A stretch of DNA of 64,000 nucleotides from Streptomyces sp. NBC_00775 (GTDB taxonomy: Bacteria; Actinomycetota; Actinomycetes; Streptomycetales; Streptomycetaceae), in assembly GCF_036347135.1 (NCBI RefSeq), contig NZ_CP108938.1, forward strand, positions 4,650,001 to 4,714,000. The letters run 5' to 3'. Below are positions 28,146-36,504 of the stretch, in pieces. How positions within the stretch are numbered: the first letter of the stretch is position 1; each line of letters opens with the position of its first letter. The position numbers and the translations under genes are program-made. Below the pieces are notes generated by a model. The model was not told where the DNA came from. It saw only the letters and a program-made list of their open reading frames with translations, and did no database searches.

Positions 28146-29780
28146 GTGACGGAGGCGGAGGACCGCAAGCCGCAGTCGGACGAGGCGAGGAGCGCCTTCG
28201 TGCCGCCGGACGGCATGGAACCCGCGGTCGAGGACGAGTCGCAGACCACGTCCGAGTTCGCGCTCCCCGCGGGACTGGACGTGCCGCCGCCCGCCGAGGC
28301 GGAGGGTTCGGCGTTCAGCACCCCGCGCACGTACAGCGCCCAGGACGCCCCGCCCGCCTTCACGCCGGCGGCCGGCATACCCGCGGTCAGCCTGTACAAG
28401 GACGCGCCCTGGCAGGACCGCATGCGCACGATGCTGCGCATGCCGGTGGCCGAGCGGCCCGCGCCCGAACCCGTGCACAAGGAGGACGAGTCGGGTCCCG
28501 CCGTCCCGCGCGTGCTCGACCTGACGCTGCGTATCGGCGAACTGCTGCTCGCGGGCGGTGAGGGCGCCGAGGACGTGGAGGCGGCGATGTTCGCCGTCTG
28601 CCGCTCCTACGGACTGGACCGCTGCGAGCCGACGGTCACCTTCACCCAGCTGTCGATCTCCCACCAGCCGTCACTGATGGACGACCCCGTCACGGCGTCC
28701 CGGACGGTGCGCCGCCGCGGCACCGACTACACGCGCCTCGGGGCCGTCTACCGGCTCGTCGCCGACCTCAGCGACCCGGAGACCGCGAACTCCCCGGAGG
28801 ACGCCTACCGGCGGCTCGCGGAGATCCGGCGCAACCGGCACCCGTACCCCGGCTGGGGGCTGACCGCCGCCGCTGGACTCCTCGCGGGCGCGGCCTCGGT
28901 CCTAGTCGGCGGTGACGCGCTCGTGTTCGTCGCCGCGGCGCTCGGCGCGATGCTGGGCGACCGGCTCGCGTGGCTGTGCGCGGGGCGCGGACTGCCGGAG
29001 TTCTACCAGTTCACGGTGGCCGCGATGCCGCCGGCCGCGATCGGCGTCGCGCTCACGGTGGCGCACGTCGATGTGAACGCGTCCGCGGTGATCACCGGTG
29101 GGCTGTTCGCGCTGCTGCCCGGGCGGGCGCTCGTCGCGGGCGTGCAGGACGGGCTGACCGGCTTCTACATCACCGCGGCCGCGCGCCTGCTCGAAGTCAT
29201 GTACTTCTTTGTCGGCATCGTTGCCGGTGTCCTTCTGGTGCTCTATTTCGGCGTGAAGCTGGGCGCCCAGCTCAACCCCGACGCGGCGCTGCACATTTCC
29301 GAGCGGCCCCTGCTCCAGATCGCCGCGTCCATGCTGCTGTCGCTCACCTTCGCGATCCTGCTCCAGCAGGAACGGTCCACCGTGCTCGCGGTGACCCTCA
29401 ACGGGGGCGTGGCCTGGTCGGTGTACGGGGCGATGCACTACGCGGGCGGGATCTCGCCCGTCGCCTCGACCGCCGTCGCGGCGGGGCTGGTGGGGCTGTT
29501 CGGGCAGTTGCTGTCGCGGTACCGGTTCGCTTCGGCGCTGCCGTACACCACCGCGGCGATCGGGCCCCTGTTGCCAGGGTCGGCGACCTATTTCGGGCTG
29601 TTGTCGATCGCGCAGAACGAGGTGGACAAGGGGTTCGTGTCGCTCACCAAGGCTGCCGCGCTCGCCATGGCCATCGCCATCGGGGTGAACCTGGGGTCGG
29701 AGATCTCGCGGCTGTTCCTGCGGGTGCCGGGCGGCTCCGCCGGGGGGCGGCGGGCTGCGAAGCGGACTCGGGGGTATTGA
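28146..29780 (+). CDS. Threonine/serine exporter family membrane protein
   Basis: A 544-residue ThrE-like protein. About 125 disordered, Pro/Glu-rich residues precede a ThrE N-domain (LRIGELLLAGGEGAEDVEAA), in which a GE/GA-rich helix is characteristic. Roughly ten membrane helices follow in two blocks (about 235-395 and 405-530), corresponding to the ThrE and ThrE_2 halves, here fused in one chain. Corynebacterial ThrE exports threonine and serine by proton motive force; the substrate here is inferred from family. GTG 28146 has GGGAG at a good distance. Confidence 0.88.
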   Translation: MTEAEDRKPQSDEARSAFVPPDGMEPAVEDESQTTSEFALPAGLDVPPPAEAEGSAFSTPRTYSAQDAPPAFTPAAGIPAVSLYKDAPWQDRMRTMLRMPVAERPAPEPVHKEDESGPAVPRVLDLTLRIGELLLAGGEGAEDVEAAMFAVCRSYGLDRCEPTVTFTQLSISHQPSLMDDPVTASRTVRRRGTDYTRLGAVYRLVADLSDPETANSPEDAYRRLAEIRRNRHPYPGWGLTAAAGLLAGAASVLVGGDALVFVAAALGAMLGDRLAWLCAGRGLPEFYQFTVAAMPPAAIGVALTVAHVDVNASAVITGGLFALLPGRALVAGVQDGLTGFYITAAARLLEVMYFFVGIVAGVLLVLYFGVKLGAQLNPDAALHISERPLLQIAASMLLSLTFAILLQQERSTVLAVTLNGGVAWSVYGAMHYAGGISPVASTAVAAGLVGLFGQLLSRYRFASALPYTTAAIGPLLPGSATYFGLLSIAQNEVDKGFVSLTKAAALAMAIAIGVNLGSEISRLFLRVPGGSAGGRRAAKRTRGY

Positions 29781-29831
29781 GCGCCTAGGAGCTCGGTCCC
29801 TTCCGTCTGACGGCGACTGCGGGTTGTTTGT

Positions 29832-29859
29832 GGCTGGTCGCGCCGTTCCCCGCGCCCCT
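29832..29859 (-). repeat. Interspersed Streptomyces intergenic repeat, copy A
   Basis: 28 nt read on the minus strand as AGGGGCGCGGGGAAC then GGCGCGACCAGCC. It matches copy B at 51820-51847 with one mismatch. It sits between the convergent exporter and DedA genes. Confidence 0.7.
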
Positions 29860-29874
29860 ACGGGGCGCTCTTGC

Positions 29875-30819
29875 TCAGCCTCGGTTCTGTGGGTAGCCCT
29901 CGTCGTAGTAGGCCTGGTCCGAGGCGTACGGCTGCTGCTGGTAGCCCTGGGGGTACTGCTCGGGCGGGTAGGTCTGGCCCTGGTCGTAGCCGTACTGCTG
30001 CTGGTACGGGTCCTGGTACTGCTGCTGGTACGGCTGCTGCGGGTAGCCCTGGTTCTGGTCGTAGCCGTACTGCTGCTGGTTCTGGTCCTGGTGGGCCGGC
30101 GGTACGCGGCGCAGCTGGGTCGTCGCGTCGTCCATGGCCGGGGGCTGCGGATGCTGTTGAGCCGGTGCCTGTGCCGGGGTCGCCTGTGGCGGGTTCTTCT
30201 TGGCCTTGGAGCGGGCGCGCAGGAACTCGATGGCGATGGGGACCACCGAGACGAGGACGATCAGGATCAGGATCGCCTCGATGTTCTTGTGGACGAAGTC
30301 GATGTTGCCGAGCCAGGAGCCGAGCAGCGTGACGCCCGCGCCCCACAGGACGCCACCGATGATGTTGAAGGTGATGAACGAGCGGTACTTCATACCGCTG
30401 ACGCCCGCGATGATCGGCGTGAACGTGCGCACGATGGGCACGAAGCGGGCCAGGACCAGGGACTTGGGCCCGTACTTCTCGAAGAACTCGTGGGCCTTGA
30501 CCACGTTCTCCTGCTTGAAGAGGCGGGAGTTCGGGCGGGTGAAGAGCGAGGGGCCGACCTTCTTGCCGAAGAGATAGCCCGCCTGGTCGCCGAGGATCGC
30601 GGCGAGACAGATCAGCAGGACGGCCGCCCACAGGGGGAAGTCCATCGTGCCCGCGGTGATCAGCAGGCCGCAGGTGAACAGCAGCGAGTCGCCCGGCAGG
30701 AAGAAGCCGATGAGCAGGCCGGACTCGGCGAAGACGACGAGCAGCAGGCCCCAGATGCCGTAGCTGTCCAGGAGCGTGTTCGGATCCAGCCAGCTTGGAC
30801 CAAGGGCAAGCGTCGTCAC
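29875..30819 (-). CDS. DedA family membrane protein with Gln/Tyr-rich tail
   Basis: A 314-residue protein. The DedA (SNARE-associated) core covers about residues 10-205, with FFLPGDSLLFTCGL, the conserved ILGDQAGYLFGKKVG and RFVPIVRTFTPIIAG containing the essential Arg residues. DedA proteins support envelope integrity and proton-dependent lipid transport, including undecaprenyl phosphate recycling for some members. The last 100 residues are unusual: repeats of QQQYGYDQ and QGYPQQPY forming a Gln/Tyr/Pro-rich low-complexity tail. GTG 30819 is used because AGGAG lies 9 nt upstream. Confidence 0.92.
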   Translation of the reverse strand: MTTLALGPSWLDPNTLLDSYGIWGLLLVVFAESGLLIGFFLPGDSLLFTCGLLITAGTMDFPLWAAVLLICLAAILGDQAGYLFGKKVGPSLFTRPNSRLFKQENVVKAHEFFEKYGPKSLVLARFVPIVRTFTPIIAGVSGMKYRSFITFNIIGGVLWGAGVTLLGSWLGNIDFVHKNIEAILILIVLVSVVPIAIEFLRARSKAKKNPPQATPAQAPAQQHPQPPAMDDATTQLRRVPPAHQDQNQQQYGYDQNQGYPQQPYQQQYQDPYQQQYGYDQGQTYPPEQYPQGYQQQPYASDQAYYDEGYPQNRG

Positions 30820-30960
30820 GGTTCCGGGCTCCTGAGGGGTGAAGGAAGGTACGGCACTCCTGGTACGGCCGACCAAAGCTATCAACGCAATGTGTCCTCG
30901 CCAGGTTCCACCGGTGTCTCCAGGATGCACTGTGCGCCCCCTGGCACAAAGCTGTGAGCC

Positions 30961-31326
30961 ATGGGCATCGAGGAATACGGAGGCGGCCAGGGTCCCCAGT
31001 CGGACGTACTGGTCGTGACGACGAACGACGCACCCGGTTACCGCGTCCAGCAGGTCATCGGCGAGGTCTTCGGCCTCACCGTGCGCTCCCGGCATCTGGG
31101 CAGCCAGATCGGCGCCGGTCTGAAGTCGATGATCGGCGGTGAGCTCAAGGGGCTCACCAAGACGCTCGTGGAGACCCGCAACCAGGCCATGGAGCGGCTG
31201 ATCGAGCAGGCACGCACGCGTGGCGCGAACGGTGTGCTGATGTTCCGCTTCGACGTGACGGAGGCGGCGGACGTGGGCACGGAGGTGTGCGCGTACGGGA
31301 CGGCGGTCGTCCTGGTGAAGGAATAG
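30961..31326 (+). CDS. YbjQ/UPF0145 family protein
   Basis: A 121-residue protein of the YbjQ (DUF74) family, which forms pentameric rings and is of uncertain role. Family marks are VLVVTTNDAPGYRVQQVIGE, the GIKGELKGLT-like segment reading GGELKGLTKTLVE, and ARTRGANGVLMFRFDV. It contains one Cys. It is divergent from the DedA gene and convergent with tipA. Confidence 0.9.
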   Translation: MGIEEYGGGQGPQSDVLVVTTNDAPGYRVQQVIGEVFGLTVRSRHLGSQIGAGLKSMIGGELKGLTKTLVETRNQAMERLIEQARTRGANGVLMFRFDVTEAADVGTEVCAYGTAVVLVKE

Positions 31327-31334
31327 CCACCCGC

Positions 31335-31368
31335 GTAAGGGGCACCCGCAAGAGCGGGCGCCCCTTAC
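31335..31368. terminator. Bidirectional terminator between ybjQ-like gene and tipA
   Basis: Two nested stems: outer GTAAGGGGC with GCCCCTTAC, inner CCCGC with GCGGG around an AAGA loop. It lies 9 bp beyond the YbjQ stop and 27 bp beyond the tipA stop on the other strand. Confidence 0.75.
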
Positions 31369-31395
31369 CGGCAGCTCTCATGCCGCATGCCGCCG

Positions 31396-32163
31396 TCAGG
31401 CCCCCTGGGAGTGCCGCTCGGCGTTCGCCGTGATCGCGTCCCTCAGGTGCTCGGCGACGCCCGGCCCGATGGCCTCGTAGAACGCCCTGAAACGCTCGTC
31501 GGACACGTACATCTCGCCGAGCCCCTCGTGGATCTTGTACGGGCAGTCGAAGAACCACTTGGTGATGTGCCGGCGGTGCTGCTCCGCGAGGTCCATCGCC
31601 CGTTCGTCGACGGCCGGTACGCCCTGCGCCACGAGTGCGCCGTACCGCTCGCTCCAGGCGGTGGTCTCCTCCTTGATGCGCAGCCAGTCATCCTTGGTGT
31701 AGCGGGCGACCCGCTTCTGCGACTGCTCGTACGTCCAGGTGCCGCCCCAGCGCTGCTCGGCCTCCTCGTTGTACTTCTCCGGATCGTCGTCCCCGAAGAC
31801 CTCGAACTTCTCCTCGGGCGTGAGGTTGATGCCCATCTTCCGTGCCTCCATGGCGTGCTCCACGGCCGCGGCCATCCTCTGCAGCTTCTCGATCCGGGCG
31901 GTCAGCAGCTCGTGCTGCCGGCGCAGGTGCGCGCGCGGGTCCGCTTCCGGGTCGTCGAGCAGGGCGGCGACCTCGTCGAGCGGGAAGCCGAGCTCCCGGT
32001 AGAACAGGATCTGCTGCAGCCGGTCGAGGTCCGCGTCGCCGTAGCGCCGGTGGCCCGCGTGGCTGCGCTCGCCGGGCGCGAGCAGGCCGATCTCGTCGTA
32101 GTGGTGCAGCGTGCGCACCGTGACCCCGGCGAAACCGGCGACCTGACCCACTGAGTAACTCAC
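31396..32163 (-). CDS. tipA: TipA-like MerR-family multidrug-responsive regulator
   Basis: A 255-residue activator. The MerR winged helix and coiled coil span residues 1-109 (YSVGQVAGFAGVTVRTLHHYD), and a TipAS thiopeptide-recognition domain spans 110-255, starting MGINLTPEEKFEVFG as in S. lividans TipA. A GGAGG 8 nt before the codon for Met110 should allow separate synthesis of the short TipAS form. Cys207 is kept (FFDCPY), but position 214, where I recall the covalent thiostrepton adduct, is Gly. GTG 32163 has GGGAG upstream. The classical tipA promoter precedes it, so autoactivation is likely. Confidence 0.93.
   Translation of the reverse strand: MSYSVGQVAGFAGVTVRTLHHYDEIGLLAPGERSHAGHRRYGDADLDRLQQILFYRELGFPLDEVAALLDDPEADPRAHLRRQHELLTARIEKLQRMAAAVEHAMEARKMGINLTPEEKFEVFGDDDPEKYNEEAEQRWGGTWTYEQSQKRVARYTKDDWLRIKEETTAWSERYGALVAQGVPAVDERAMDLAEQHRRHITKWFFDCPYKIHEGLGEMYVSDERFRAFYEAIGPGVAEHLRDAITANAERHSQGA
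31837..31860 (-). promoter_or_regulatory. Internal ribosome binding site for a TipAS-like product
   Basis: Within tipA, GGAGG precedes the in-frame ATG at 31836-31834 (Met110) with 8 nt between. In S. lividans the same internal start produces TipAS in excess over TipAL. Confidence 0.75.
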
Positions 32164-32190
32164 TTCCGCTCCCTTCTCGGTACGCGCTTC

Positions 32191-32221
32191 ACGATGAGCC
32201 CTCACGTGACGTGAGGTGCAA
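32191..32221 (-). promoter_or_regulatory. tipA promoter with MerR-type operator
   Basis: On the minus strand: -35 TTGCAC (32221-32216), then 19 nt containing the palindrome CTCACGTCACGTGAG (32215-32201), then -10 CATCGT (32196-32191). The overlong 19-bp spacer with an inverted repeat is the hallmark of MerR-activated promoters, and the sequence agrees with the ptipA promoter as I remember it, with a changed -10. The leader to the GTG is about 20-28 nt. Confidence 0.88.
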
Positions 32222-32299
32222 GCCCGATGCCCCCGGGGTCGGAGCGAACCCCCGGTGGGCCGCAGAGAATCCCGGGATGTCATGTCCCTTTTGTCCGCT

Positions 32300-32305
32300 T
32301 AGTGT
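32300..32305 (+). promoter_or_regulatory. -10 box (TAGTGT) for the ClC gene
   Basis: TAGTGT is followed by 6 nt and the GTG start of the ClC-type gene, without a Shine-Dalgarno sequence. Leaderless transcription inferred. Confidence 0.45.
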
Positions 32306-32311
32306 GGGCGC

Positions 32312-33592
32312 GTGACCCACGACGCGGCCCCACCGGCACCCGCTCCGGCGGCGCCCGCCCGGACGCTGCTGGCGCTGCTCCTGCCGGCTGTCGTCGTGGG
32401 CGCGGGCGCGAGTCTGCTCTATGTGGGCGTCAGCAAGCTCGCCGAGAAGCTCCAGGACGTGCTGTGGACCACCCTGCCGGACGCTCTGGGCATCGGCGGG
32501 TACTCCTCGCTCTGGATGATCGTCATGCTCACCGCGACGGGTGTGGCTGTCGGACTCGTGGTGTGGAAGGCGCCGGGGCACGCGGGCCCCGACCCCGCCA
32601 CCCTGGGGCTCAACGCGTCCCCCATGCCGCTCGTGGTGCTGCCGGGTCTGCTGGTGGCGACGGCGCTGATGCTGGCGGGCGGTCCGAGCCTGGGCCCCGA
32701 GAACCCGATCATCGCCGTCAACGTGGCGCTCGCGTTCTGGCTGGGCCGCAGGTTTCTGCCCGTACTGCCCGGCGCCCTGTGGGTGACGCTGGCCGAGGCG
32801 GCGACGATCGGTGCGCTGTTCGGTACACCGGTCGCGGCGGCACTGGTCATCTCGGAGGCGTTGGCCGGGCAGAAGATGAAGGGTCGCCTGTGGGACAACC
32901 TCTTCGCGCCGCTGGCGGCGGCCGCGGTGGGCGCGATGACCACCAGTCTGGTGAACCATCCGTCGTTCGACCTCCATCTGCCCCCGCTCGGCCCGCCCGG
33001 CTGGGGCGACCTGCTGGCCGCGCTCGTGATCGCGTCCGCGGCCGCGGTGTTCGGCATGCTCGCGGTCTACGCCTTCCCCTATGTCCACAGCGCCTTCTCG
33101 CGCCTCGGGCACCCCATGGTGGCGCTCCCGGTCGGCGGAATCGTCCTGGGCCTCCTGGGGTGCCTGGGCGGGCATCTGACGCTCTTCAAGGGCCTGTCCG
33201 AGATCGACGAGCTGGCCAAGAACCCGGACGGCTGGTCCGCGGGTCAGTTCGCGCTGATGTCCGGGGTGAAACTGGCCGCCCTGCTCGTCGCGGCGTCCTG
33301 CGGATTCCGGGGCGGCCGTATCTTCCCCTCCGTCTTCGTCGGCACCGCCTTCGGCCTGTGCGCCCATGCGCTCGTGCCTTCGGTCCCTTCCGCGCTCGGC
33401 GTGTCCATGGGAGTGCTGGGCATGCTCCTTGCCATCACCCGGCAGGGCTGGGTGAGCCTGTTCACGGCCGCGGCCCTCGTGGCCTCCCCCTTGATCATCG
33501 CCCTGTTGTGCATCGCGTCCCTGCCGGCCTGGCTGCTGGTGACCGGACGACCGCAGATGCAGCTTCACGACGACGGAACCTCGATCCGCTGA
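32312..33592 (+). CDS. ClC-family chloride channel/antiporter
   Basis: A 426-residue membrane protein with ten or more hydrophobic helices. The selectivity-filter loops are recognisable: GGPSLGPENP at residues 123-132, in which Glu130 should be the gating glutamate, and FRGGRIFPSVFVG, matching the GIFAP loop. The C-terminal cytosolic CBS domains of some ClCs are absent. E. coli ClC antiporters support extreme acid resistance by compensating charge during amino-acid decarboxylation. A glutamate decarboxylase gene begins 28 bp downstream, which favours such a role here. Confidence 0.9.
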   Translation: MTHDAAPPAPAPAAPARTLLALLLPAVVVGAGASLLYVGVSKLAEKLQDVLWTTLPDALGIGGYSSLWMIVMLTATGVAVGLVVWKAPGHAGPDPATLGLNASPMPLVVLPGLLVATALMLAGGPSLGPENPIIAVNVALAFWLGRRFLPVLPGALWVTLAEAATIGALFGTPVAAALVISEALAGQKMKGRLWDNLFAPLAAAAVGAMTTSLVNHPSFDLHLPPLGPPGWGDLLAALVIASAAAVFGMLAVYAFPYVHSAFSRLGHPMVALPVGGIVLGLLGCLGGHLTLFKGLSEIDELAKNPDGWSAGQFALMSGVKLAALLVAASCGFRGGRIFPSVFVGTAFGLCAHALVPSVPSALGVSMGVLGMLLAITRQGWVSLFTAAALVASPLIIALLCIASLPAWLLVTGRPQMQLHDDGTSIR

Positions 33593-33620
33593 TCGCAGCG
33601 CAAGACCGTCTGGAGGCAAC

Positions 33621-35027
33621 ATGCCACTGCACAAAGGACACGAGAAGCCCGACGAGCGCCCGATGTCCGTCAACCCGTTCTACGGGGAGACGAATCCGGT
33701 CAGCGGAATGATCGATGCCCCGCCCAAGCACCGGCTCCCCGAGGGCCCGCTGGCGCCCATGACCGCGTACCAGATCGTCCACGACGAGCTCATGCTGGAC
33801 GGCAACTCGCGGCTGAACCTCGCCACCTTCGTCACCACCTGGATGGAGCCGCAGGCCGGGGTGCTGATGGCGGAGTGCCGGGACAAGAACATGATCGACA
33901 AGGACGAGTACCCGCGCACGGCCGAGCTGGAGCGGCGCTGCGTAGCGATGCTCGCCGATCTGTGGAACGCGCCGGATCCGGCGGCCACGGTGGGCTGTTC
34001 GACGACCGGGTCGAGCGAGGCGTGCATGCTCGCCGGAATGGCCCTCAAGCGCCGCTGGACCCAGCGGAACGCCGACCGCTACCCCGGAGCCCGGCCGAAC
34101 CTCGTGATGGGGGTCAACGTCCAGGTCTGCTGGGACAAGTTCTGCAACTTCTGGGAGGTCGAGCCACGTCTGGTCCCCATGGAGGGCGACCGTTTCCACC
34201 TCGACCCGAAGGCGGCGGCCGCGCTGTGCGACGAGAACACCATCGGGGTCGTCGGCATCCTCGGGTCCACCTTCGACGGGTCGTACGAGCCGATCGCCGA
34301 GCTGTGCGCGGCCCTCGACGAGCTCCAGGAGCGTACGGGCCTGGACATCCCCGTCCATGTCGACGGCGCCTCCGGGGCGATGATCGCGCCCTTCCTCGAC
34401 GAAGACCTGGTCTGGGACTTCCGGCTGCCGAGGGTGTCGTCGATCAACACCTCGGGACACAAGTTCGGCCTGGTGTACCCGGGTGTCGGCTGGGCGCTGT
34501 GGCGGTCCGAGGTCGAGCTGCCCGAGGAACTCGTCTTCCGGGTCAACTACTTGGGCGGCGACATGCCGACCTTCGCGCTCAACTTCTCCCGGCCGGGCGC
34601 GCAGGTCGTGGCGCAGTACTACACGTTCCTGCGCCTGGGCCGTGAGGGCTACCGGGCGGTGCAGCAGACCACCCGCGACGTGGCCCGCGGGCTCGCCGAC
34701 CGCATCGAGGCGCTGGGCGACTTCACCCTCCTCACCCGGGGCGACGAACTGCCCGTCTTCGCCTTCACGACGGCGCCCGAAGTGACCGCGTACGACGTCT
34801 TCGACGTGTCCCGGCGCATGCGTGAGCGTGGCTGGCTGCTGCCCGCGTACACCTTCCCGGAGAACCGCGAGGACCTGTCCGTCCTGCGCGTGGTCTGCCG
34901 TAACGGCTTCTCGACCGACCTCTCCGACCTCTTCATGGAGGACCTGCGCAGTCTACTGCCCGAACTGCGGCGGCAGTCGGGCCCGTTGACGCCTGACAAG
35001 AGCGGGGCGACCAGCTTTCACCACTAG
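33621..35027 (+). CDS. gadB: Glutamate decarboxylase
   Basis: A 468-residue PLP enzyme converting glutamate to GABA with consumption of a proton. The Schiff-base lysine is Lys281 in INTSGHKFGLVYPG, and the cofactor contact VHVDGASGAMIAPF precedes it. The C-terminus ends SFHH, resembling the SFKHT end of E. coli GadB whose penultimate His blocks the active site at neutral pH; acid activation is therefore plausible. It follows the ClC gene by 28 bp with a GGAGG site before the ATG, so both are probably co-transcribed. Confidence 0.96.
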   Translation: MPLHKGHEKPDERPMSVNPFYGETNPVSGMIDAPPKHRLPEGPLAPMTAYQIVHDELMLDGNSRLNLATFVTTWMEPQAGVLMAECRDKNMIDKDEYPRTAELERRCVAMLADLWNAPDPAATVGCSTTGSSEACMLAGMALKRRWTQRNADRYPGARPNLVMGVNVQVCWDKFCNFWEVEPRLVPMEGDRFHLDPKAAAALCDENTIGVVGILGSTFDGSYEPIAELCAALDELQERTGLDIPVHVDGASGAMIAPFLDEDLVWDFRLPRVSSINTSGHKFGLVYPGVGWALWRSEVELPEELVFRVNYLGGDMPTFALNFSRPGAQVVAQYYTFLRLGREGYRAVQQTTRDVARGLADRIEALGDFTLLTRGDELPVFAFTTAPEVTAYDVFDVSRRMRERGWLLPAYTFPENREDLSVLRVVCRNGFSTDLSDLFMEDLRSLLPELRRQSGPLTPDKSGATSFHH

Positions 35028-35074
35028 AGCCCATAGAGCCCACAGAGCCCACCGGAGGGCTTCGGCGGAGAGCG

Positions 35075-36313
35075 TCAACGAAGGAGCGGGCGCCAGCGGT
35101 CGGGCACCTTGTCGCCGTACTCGATGCCGATCGCGCCCACGAGGGCGGCCAGGTCGGCGAGTTGAGCGGTGACCGCCCGGCACAGCGCGGCCGTCGGCTT
35201 CGTGTCGGGCTCCAGATAGAGGCCCTCGACCAGCAGGACTCCCCGGCTCTTGTCGAAGCGCGGCGAGGTCCGGCCGACGAGGCGGTCGCCGTGCAGGATG
35301 GGAAGGAGGTAGTAGCCGTACTCGCGTTTGGCCTTCGGGACGTACATCTCGTTGCGGAAGGCGAAGCCCCACAGGCGTTCGGTGAGGCGGCGGTCGTTGA
35401 TGAGGTTGTCGAAGGGCGAGAGCAGCGCGGTGCGGCCCTGCCAGTCGCCGGCCCGGATCGCCTCCAGTTCGGCGAGGGCGTCGGTGTGCACGTACCAGGT
35501 CTCGGAGGCGGTGGGCGCGTCCTCGACCTGCACCGGGACGACGCGGCCCTCGCCGGTGAGGGTGCGCAGCACCTCGGGCAGGCCGTCGTACTTGCCGCGC
35601 ACGAAGTACTGCTTGATGTCCAGGGGGCGGGCGACGCCGAGGGCGCGCAGGGTGTGCTCCGTGGCCGTGGTGACCATCTCCCGGGGCGGCACCGCCACCC
35701 GGTCGGCGTCGGCCGGGAGACAGGCGTCAGGCAGGCCCCAGAGCCGCTGTCCCGCCGCGCGGCCCGCCACCATGATCCTGCCCTGGAGCCAGAGGAAGGT
35801 CAGCATCCGCTCGACGTTGCGGCCCGCGGTCCAGCCGGAGGAGGGCCAGTCCATCACCGAGCGGTCCTCGAAGGCATCGGTGGGCAGGGGGGTGCCTTCG
35901 GCGAGGCGCCGCAGTATGTGCTCGCTCAGTTGGTCGTTGGCCGCCATCCAGGTGCTGGTGAACGACAGGTTCTTGGGGGGATAGCCGTCCATCGACACCC
36001 GGTGGACGGGGTAGTCCTCGGTGAGGACGAGGGCCGCCGCGTGCGCCCAGTACTCGAACAGCCACCGCTCCTGCCACCAGAGGGTGGGGAGTCGGTCGCC
36101 GGCCCGGGGGCCGAGGCGGCTCCAGAGGACCAGTTCATGGCTCGGGGCCACGACGCTGACGGGGTCCAGCTGGAGATAGCGCAGCGACCTCAGGACGGTG
36201 CGCAGGCCGGTCGCGTCCGCCGGGGGGCGGGCGGCGGACAGGTGCTGCCGCGAGAGGGCCAGCTTTCGCGCGTCCGACCGGCTGATCGTCAGAAGTCGCG
36301 GGGGTGTGGGCAT
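35075..36313 (-). CDS. AlkZ/YcaQ-type winged-helix DNA glycosylase
   Basis: A 412-residue protein of the HTH_42 (YcaQ/AlkZ) family, which excises alkylated bases and can unhook interstrand crosslinks. The catalytic QxD/QxQ motif is Q48-L-D50 in LRYLQLDPVSVV. Other family segments are WEYWAHAAAL-like LFEYWAHAAALV, GRIMVAGRAAGQRLW and LLSPFDNLINDRRLTERLW. AlkZ of Streptomyces sahachiroi protects against azinomycin; this copy lies outside any visible antibiotic cluster and may be the housekeeping YcaQ type. ATG 36313 is supported by GAGGAG about 9 nt upstream. Confidence 0.9.
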   Translation of the reverse strand: MPTPPRLLTISRSDARKLALSRQHLSAARPPADATGLRTVLRSLRYLQLDPVSVVAPSHELVLWSRLGPRAGDRLPTLWWQERWLFEYWAHAAALVLTEDYPVHRVSMDGYPPKNLSFTSTWMAANDQLSEHILRRLAEGTPLPTDAFEDRSVMDWPSSGWTAGRNVERMLTFLWLQGRIMVAGRAAGQRLWGLPDACLPADADRVAVPPREMVTTATEHTLRALGVARPLDIKQYFVRGKYDGLPEVLRTLTGEGRVVPVQVEDAPTASETWYVHTDALAELEAIRAGDWQGRTALLSPFDNLINDRRLTERLWGFAFRNEMYVPKAKREYGYYLLPILHGDRLVGRTSPRFDKSRGVLLVEGLYLEPDTKPTAALCRAVTAQLADLAALVGAIGIEYGDKVPDRWRPLLR

Positions 36314-36504
36314 TGCGGCGCTCCTCATTCCCGAGTCCGGTCCGAGCCTGTTGGCCGTAGCTGATGATGCCCGTGTTCCGCGGGGAATCAGGAGTGGGTC
36401 GAAGCTGTCGTTGTGGCCGGGAAAGATCTGTACGATGCGTGCGCCCATGGCCCTTGCCGGGAGGAATCCCGCGCGGGCCTTACTCCTTCACTGTGGGGAT
36501 GCAC

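Noticed and set aside
25650..28664. Minus-strand open frame of about 1,000 codons over dacB and ppa
   Set aside because: It overlaps dacB and ppa in other frames and its translation is Arg/Pro-rich shadow sequence.
35026..35050. Three AGAGCCCA units after gadB
   Set aside because: Short low-complexity repeat at a gene end with no symmetry or conserved feature visible.
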